Assembly (NCBI GenBank): GCA_052389435.1
Contig: JBQTIB010000197.1
Location: 1 to 18,289 of the forward strand
DNA length: 18,289 bases
Direction of reading: 5' to 3'
Source: JBQTKD01 sp052389435
GTDB lineage: Bacteria > Actinomycetota > Actinomycetes > Sporichthyales > Sporichthyaceae
This document shows positions 15,216 through 18,289 of this stretch, one piece after another (positions within the stretch are counted from its first letter, which is position 1; every line of letters starts with the position of its first letter). Under the pieces are notes generated by a model, which was not told where the DNA came from, did no database searches, and saw only the letters and a program-made list of their open reading frames with translations. The translations under genes and the position numbers were made by a program.

Positions 15216-16181
15216 TCAGTGGCCCGTGTGGCCGGCGGGCGGTGCCGGGGCGCCGGCGGGTGGCTGCGACGTCGCGGGCGCGGCTTCCCCGGCCGGGACC
15301 ACCACGGTGAATTCGGCGGTCCGCACGATCCCGGCGTGGGCGAAGTTGAGGTAGAGCCGGTAGCGGCCGGCGGTCGGGAAGGTGGTGGCGAAGCGGACGG
15401 CGGGACCTCCGGATCGGTCCTGCGCGACCTCCTGGCTCGGGTGGGTGTGCAGATAGGCGAGATCGCCTTCGCGCAGCGAGACCAGGTGGCCGAAGGCGCC
15501 GAGGTAGGGCTCGAGATCGCGCACCTCCACGCCGTCGCGCCGGACGGTGAAGCTCAACTCGGCTTCGGATCCGGCCCGCGGCAGACCGGACAGGTCGACG
15601 GTGTACCCCTCGGCCGTCCACACCGTCGACGGGTTCGACGGCTCGGCTGCGACGTAGTCGCCCGAAACGAAGACGTCCGAGCCGAGCGTGACCGTCTCGC
15701 CGAGTGCGGCGGGAGCGAAGTCGGCGAAGACGCGGTAGGCGCCGGCCTCCGACAGGTCGACCGGTGTTCGCCAGACTCCCGCGGCGTCGCGCTCGGGGTG
15801 CAGGTGCTGAAAGCGCGTCAGATCCCGGCGAACGACGATCAGGTGCATCTGCTTCTCGTGGGTCGTCGCGAAGTCCGTCGTCGCCGTACCGTCGGGACCG
15901 GCGACGGTGAAGGCGAACTCCACCCCCTCGCCCCGCCCGAGCGTGGAGTCCAGGGGAGCGAGGGTGTAGCCGCGCTCGGCGACGGCCAGGCCCGGCAGTC
16001 CGGCCGGAACGGTCGGGGCGGTCGGCGTCGCAGACGTCCGAGGAGCCTGGCCCGCGGCCTCGGCGGAGTCCGCCGCGTTGCGCGGGGCGATCGGGTCCAC
16101 CAGCGAGCCCGCACCGAAGGCGAGCGCGGCAAGGGCGAAGGTGCCTGCGGCGAACAGGCTCAGTTTGGCTCCGACACGCAC
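15216..16181 (-). CDS. Exported His-rich heavy-metal-binding protein of the copper locus
   Basis: This 321-residue protein has an N-terminal signal peptide or anchor (KLSLFAAGTFALAALAFGAG), an Ala/Pro/Thr linker and two similar beta-rich segments. The first has EKQMHLIVVRRDLTRFQHLHPE and the second GAFGHLVSLREGDLAYLHTHPS. Each has an early His and a late H-x-HP cluster suited to metal binding. A further NFAHAG strand and the tail AGHTGH add ligands. It resembles the periplasmic/extracytoplasmic heavy-metal-binding proteins found beside copper ATPases and CsoR in actinobacteria. The likely job is to bind copper outside the membrane. The start is GTG 16181 with AGGAGG six bases upstream. It is the first gene of the leftward copper operon. 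Confidence 0.78.
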   Translation of the reverse strand: MRVGAKLSLFAAGTFALAALAFGAGSLVDPIAPRNAADSAEAAGQAPRTSATPTAPTVPAGLPGLAVAERGYTLAPLDSTLGRGEGVEFAFTVAGPDGTATTDFATTHEKQMHLIVVRRDLTRFQHLHPERDAAGVWRTPVDLSEAGAYRVFADFAPAALGETVTLGSDVFVSGDYVAAEPSNPSTVWTAEGYTVDLSGLPRAGSEAELSFTVRRDGVEVRDLEPYLGAFGHLVSLREGDLAYLHTHPSQEVAQDRSGGPAVRFATTFPTAGRYRLYLNFAHAGIVRTAEFTVVVPAGEAAPATSQPPAGAPAPPAGHTGH

Positions 16182-16222
16182 TGGCGGCCTCCTGTCGACA
16201 AATCGGCGCCACCTCGGTCGAG

Positions 16223-16239
16223 ATACCCAAGGGGGGTAC
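16223..16239. promoter_or_regulatory. Putative CsoR operator O1
   Basis: An imperfect palindrome, TACCC (16224-16228) and GGGTA (16234-16238) with a G-rich centre, lies at the expected transcription start of the leftward copper promoter. The composition resembles known CsoR sites (TACCCC/GGGGTA). Its centre is about 25 bp from O2. Confidence 0.55.
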
Positions 16240-16243
16240 CCGA

Positions 16244-16272
16244 ATACTTACCCCCAGGGGGTATGAAGTCAA
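16244..16272 (-). promoter_or_regulatory. Promoter of the copper operon with CsoR operator O2 in the spacer
   Basis: On the minus strand TTGACT (16272-16267) and AAGTAT (16249-16244) are separated by 17 bases, a good sigma-70-type promoter. The spacer contains the perfect palindrome TACCCCCAGGGGGTA (16249-16263). A CsoR tetramer bound there would block RNA polymerase until Cu+ releases it, as known for CsoR-regulated promoters. Transcription would start near 16237, giving a leader of about 55 bases. Confidence 0.65.
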
Positions 16273-16313
16273 GCCGGGCCGGTCGGGCGGAGACAGGCGG
16301 GCACATACCCCGG

Positions 16314-16319
16314 TACCGT
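16314..16319 (+). promoter_or_regulatory. Putative -10 box of leaderless csoR
   Basis: TACCGT is followed by six bases and then ATG 16326. A GACA element at 16292-16295 could be the end of a -35 box with an 18-base spacer. The ATG at 16320 touches the -10 box, so it is an unlikely start. Confidence 0.4.
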
Positions 16320-16325
16320 ATGAAC

Positions 16326-16628
16326 ATGACACAGGAGGCGGCCGAGTCGAACGGCTACACGGGGGAGAGCGCCGCGCATCTGCGCCGGTTGCGTCGCATC
16401 GAAGGCCAGGTCCGCGGGATCGCGAAGATGGTCGAGGACGACAAGTACTGCATCGACGTGCTCACCCAGGTCTCGGCCGCCACCCGCGCGCTGGAGTCCT
16501 TTGCCCTGGAGTTGCTGGACGAGCACCTGCGCCACTGCGTGGTGCACGCCGCCGCCCAGGGCGGGCCCGGAGCCGAGGAGAAGATCGCCGAGGCCAGCGC
16601 CGCGATCGAGCGCCTCGTCCGGTCCTGA
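16326..16628 (+). CDS. csoR: Copper-sensing transcriptional repressor CsoR
   Basis: This 100-residue all-helical repressor binds its operators without Cu+ and lets go on binding it. The Cu+ ligands are visible as Cys42 (KYCIDVLTQ), His67 and Cys71 (LLDEHLRHCV), with the same spacing as Cys36/His61/Cys65 of Mycobacterium tuberculosis CsoR. The N-terminal basic helix LRRLRRIEGQVRGIAKMVED carries the family DNA-binding residues. It is divergent from the metal-binding-protein/copA operon, with two operators between them. The start is ATG 16326; an extra Met-Asn from ATG 16320 is possible. A strong hairpin follows the stop. Confidence 0.93.
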   Translation: MTQEAAESNGYTGESAAHLRRLRRIEGQVRGIAKMVEDDKYCIDVLTQVSAATRALESFALELLDEHLRHCVVHAAAQGGPGAEEKIAEASAAIERLVRS

Positions 16629-16634
16629 AACCGC

Positions 16635-16661
16635 CCGCGGGTGGCGGAGTCCCGCCCGCGG
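16635..16661 (+). terminator. Hairpin terminator after csoR
   Basis: CCGCGGGTGG (16635-16644) pairs along all ten positions, with one G-U, with CCGCCCGCGG (16652-16661) around a seven-base loop. It begins six bases after the csoR stop. There is no U tract, as usual for high-G+C terminators. Confidence 0.6.
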
Positions 16662-16737
16662 CGACGAAGGCGCTGCACAAAACGACGAAAGCGACGTGGT
16701 CCCGCGTTGCGAGACGCACGCCGCCCGGTCGGTTTCG

Positions 16738-16762
16738 TGGAGACGAGGGGATTGGAACCCCT
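16738..16762 (-). other. tRNA 3'-end fragment, possible attachment-site scar
   Basis: On the minus strand this reads as the last third of a tRNA: a 5-bp T-stem (AGGGG/CCCCT) around the seven-base loop TTCCAAT, followed by CGTCTCC and a discriminator A. No encoded CCA follows. The matching acceptor strand GGAGACG and D-arm are not found upstream, so the gene is incomplete. 3'-terminal tRNA pieces are what integrases of ICEs and phages copy or leave as att sites. The T-loop has C where a purine is usual, consistent with decay. The isoacceptor cannot be assigned. Confidence 0.45.
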
Positions 16763-16870
16763 GGCCCCCGTCGGCGAGGCCGCCTGCGGCTGGCACCACC
16801 ACAGGCGCGACCGGAGGGGCCGGAAGGAAAGCCGCCGGTTGGCCCGTAAGCGGCCTGCGGCTCTATCGGC

Positions 16871-16916
16871 CCTCCGGCGCTCCACGGAGGCCGCTGGAGC
16901 GGCAAGCTCCAAGCGG
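16871..16916. repeat. Two back-to-back hairpins before the fic control region
   Basis: CCTCCG/CGGAGG (16871-16876, 16885-16890) is followed without a gap by CCGCTGGAGC/GCTCCAAGCGG (16891-16900, 16906-16916; one bulged base, loop GGCAA). They lie in a 370-base gene-free stretch between csoR and fic. They could be terminators or a structured RNA. Apart from these, the tRNA fragment and the operator array, I see nothing else in that stretch. Confidence 0.45.
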
Positions 16917-16927
16917 CGGGTGACGTC

Positions 16928-17021
16928 AACGTGTTGGGTCATCTGACACATGCGGTTAACGTGTTAGGTTTTCTAGAAATTTCTAACACGTCGTTCGTAT
17001 GAGTCGAAGGACCCAACACGT
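16928..17021. promoter_or_regulatory. Four-box mirror-symmetric operator array at the fic promoter
   Basis: The core CGTGTTRG occurs at 16930-16937 and 16960-16967 and, inverted as CYAACACG, at 16983-16990 and 17013-17020. The two left copies are 30 bp apart and so are the two right copies. Both pairs are symmetric about position 16975. Longer matches are AACGTGTTGGGT and AACGTGTTAGGT on the left. The array spans the putative promoter (CTGACA 16943-16948, 16 bases, TAGGTT 16965-16970) and runs into the fic coding sequence. It is most simply an operator for a dimeric or tetrameric regulator, perhaps the Fic protein itself through its winged helix. Confidence 0.7.
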
Positions 17022-18102
17022 GCCCTGGAGCCCCGACCTTCCGTTCGACGATCTGCCTGCGCTGCCGCCCGCCGGTCTGGACCTCGAACCCAAGCCGGTG
17101 CTGAAGGCGGCCATCGAAGCGCGGACTGCGCTGGCCACGCTCAGCCAAGCCGCTTTACTGCTGGCGAATCCGACCATCCTGATCCACGCCGTCACGCTGC
17201 TCGAGGCGCAGGCCAGTTCCGAGATCGAGAACATCGTGACCACCGCCGACGAACTGTTCAAGCACGCGGACTCGGACGGGGGCGATCACGCGACCAAGGA
17301 GGCACTGCGCTACCGCAGTGCCCTGTTCGTCGGCGTCGACTCCATCCGCACCCGCCCGCTCACGGCCGGAACGGCCGCCTCGATCTGCTCGGCGCTGCAG
17401 GCCCGGGACATGGCCGTCCGTGCGGTGCCCGGCACGCGAATCGCGAACCCCACGACAGGCGACATCGTCTACGCGCCGCCGGAGGGCGCCGGACTCATCC
17501 ACGAGAAGCTCTCGGCCTGGGAGCAGTTCGTCCACGGCTCGGAGGACCTCGACCCACTGGTGCGCATGGCGTTGGCGCACTACCAGTTCGAGGCGATCCA
17601 CCCGTTCCACGACGGCAACGGCCGTACCGGCAGAGTCATCAACATCCTGATGCTGATCCAAGCGGGCCTGCTGCGCGACCCGATCCTCTACCTGTCGCGA
17701 GCGATCATCGCCCGCAAGAACGACTACTACCGCCTCCTGCGCGCGGTCACGGCCGAAGGCGCGTGGATCGAGTGGATCCTCTACATGCTGGACGCGGTCC
17801 ATCGGTCGGCGACGTCGACCACCCGGAAGATCGCCGCGATCCGCTCGTGCGAGGAAGACCTCGCGGAGCGGGCGCGTGCCGCCACTCCGGGCGGGCGAGA
17901 CGCGCAGTTCCTGGCCGTGCTGTTCGAGCAGCCCTACTGCCGGATCGGGGCGGTCGCCTCACGATGCGAGGTGTCGCGTCAGACCGCGTCGACGTGGCTG
18001 CATGCACTCGTGGGCGCCGGAATCCTTCGCGACGTCAGGGTCGGCAGAGAGGTGCTGTTCGTGAACCACGAGCTTCTCGGCGTCCTCACACGAGCCGAGT
18101 GA
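16999..18102 (+). CDS. Fic-domain AMP-transferase with N-terminal inhibitory motif and C-terminal winged helix
   Basis: Fic proteins move AMP (or a similar group) from a nucleotide to a target protein side chain. The 367 residues begin with a Fic_N-type region (LPALPPAGLDLEPKPVLKAA). The inhibitory helix motif S73-SEI-E77-N78 fits [S/T]xxxE[G/N], whose Glu keeps Fic enzymes switched off. The catalytic loop is HPFHDGNGRTGR, His201 to Arg212, complete. Residues about 300-365 (QPYCRIGAVASRCEVSRQTA, STWLHALVGAGILRDV) form a winged helix, the arrangement of many chromosomal class II Fic regulators. No separate antitoxin is needed or seen. The ATG 16999 lies within the operator array and has no Shine-Dalgarno. 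The target is unknown. Confidence 0.88.
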   Translation: MSRRTQHVPWSPDLPFDDLPALPPAGLDLEPKPVLKAAIEARTALATLSQAALLLANPTILIHAVTLLEAQASSEIENIVTTADELFKHADSDGGDHATKEALRYRSALFVGVDSIRTRPLTAGTAASICSALQARDMAVRAVPGTRIANPTTGDIVYAPPEGAGLIHEKLSAWEQFVHGSEDLDPLVRMALAHYQFEAIHPFHDGNGRTGRVINILMLIQAGLLRDPILYLSRAIIARKNDYYRLLRAVTAEGAWIEWILYMLDAVHRSATSTTRKIAAIRSCEEDLAERARAATPGGRDAQFLAVLFEQPYCRIGAVASRCEVSRQTASTWLHALVGAGILRDVRVGREVLFVNHELLGVLTRAE

Positions 18103-18110
18103 GAAGTCCG

Positions 18111-18157
18111 CGCACCCCCGTTCGACGGTTGCGCGGAGGTTTCTTCCCGGGGGTGCG
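18111..18157 (+). terminator. Hairpin after fic
   Basis: CGCACCCCCG (18111-18120) and CGGGGGTGCG (18148-18157) are perfect 10-bp complements around a 27-base loop, starting eight bases after the fic stop. This is a probable terminator. Confidence 0.5.
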
Positions 18158-18166
18158 GGTGGCGAA

Positions 18167-18195
18167 GCCCCCGCCGGGGGCGCCCGCATGGGCGC
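18167..18195. repeat. Two short GC hairpins
   Basis: GCCCCC-GCC-GGGGGC (18167-18181) is followed by GCGCCC-GCAT-GGGCGC (18180-18195). With the preceding hairpin they make a cluster of strong stems after fic. I see no gene in 18103-18289. Confidence 0.4.
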
Positions 18196-18246
18196 CCACA
18201 AACAACAAAACGACAGGGGGTGGGGGTTGGAGGCAAGCCTAGCCCC

Positions 18247-18263
18247 GGGGGGGGGGGGGGGGG
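18247..18263 (+). repeat. Run of 17 G near the window end
   Basis: Seventeen consecutive G, then T and six more G, lie 26 bases from the right edge. This may be a real G-quadruplex-prone tract or an artefact at a contig end. Confidence 0.6.
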
Positions 18264-18289
18264 TGGGGGGTGGTGAGCCAGGGGCGCGC

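Noticed and set aside
13582..15354. Plus-strand open frame of 590 codons antisense to the copper ATPase
   Set aside because: Low-complexity Gly/Asp/Arg/His composition without recognisable domains; antisense shadow.
16738..16762. tmRNA (ssrA) 3' end instead of a tRNA fragment
   Set aside because: The acceptor strand CGTCTCC does not match the tmRNA ends I remember for actinobacteria (CAGCTCC-type), and no tag-peptide frame or 5' GGGGCTG-like end is present nearby.
16641..16946. Plus-strand frame reading VETRGLEPLAP
   Set aside because: This peptide is the known false product of translating the antisense of a tRNA 3' end; it supports the tRNA fragment, not a gene.
1..18289. CRISPR array, complete insertion sequence, integrase, origin of replication or rRNA
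   Set aside because: No regularly spaced direct repeats, transposase or integrase motifs, DnaA-box clusters or rRNA sequence were seen on either strand.

Overview
The window is high-G+C, with strong G/C preference at third codon positions, frequent GTG starts and 4-base start/stop overlaps. It carries the gephyrin-like protein Glp with its membrane partner SepX/GlpR, a pairing known from Actinobacteria. I read it as actinobacterial chromosome with a modified stretch from about 10.3 to 12.6 kb and a second accessory-looking stretch from about 16.6 kb to the end. I cannot name the genus.

Layout. Positions 1-3431, minus strand: a 3'-truncated methylthioadenosine phosphorylase gene, an FmdB-type zinc-ribbon protein, a NhaP2-like cation/proton antiporter, and 5-formyltetrahydrofolate cyclo-ligase overlapping the antiporter. 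Next come a cytosolic alpha/beta hydrolase (plus) and a secreted TIM-barrel-like protein (minus) whose stop codons abut. Positions 5381-9021 hold a tight plus-strand operon, galU-glp(moeA type)-moaC-mogA-acetyltransferase, followed by sepX/glpR (9086-9916), which appears to have its own start signal. The operon mixes nucleotide-sugar supply, molybdenum-cofactor enzymes and the Glp/SepX division pair.

Positions 9992-12592 look less like core genome: a small unknown protein, a C-terminal remnant of a VirB4-like conjugation ATPase, then a two-gene cassette with lower G+C and rare codons. The cassette encodes a secreted metzincin-like protease with an unusual HExxHxxGxxE zinc motif and a lipoprotein. 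Positions 12736-16628 are a copper-resistance locus: a possible 53-residue ORF, a Cu-type P1B ATPase, an exported His-rich metal-binding protein and, divergently, the repressor CsoR. A perfect CsoR-type palindrome fills the -35/-10 spacer of the leftward promoter.

Positions 16629-18289 contain the csoR terminator hairpin, a tRNA 3'-end fragment that resembles an attachment-site scar, tandem hairpins, and a Fic AMP-transferase with a C-terminal winged helix. Around the fic start lie four copies of one motif in exact mirror symmetry, with 30-bp steps on each side. I consider this the most distinctive regulatory structure in the window. The window ends in hairpins and a run of 17 G.

Several genes show a TAnnnT box 6 or 7 bases before an ATG/GTG, consistent with leaderless transcripts. 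I used this to choose starts for mtnP, the secreted protein, galU, sepX and csoR.
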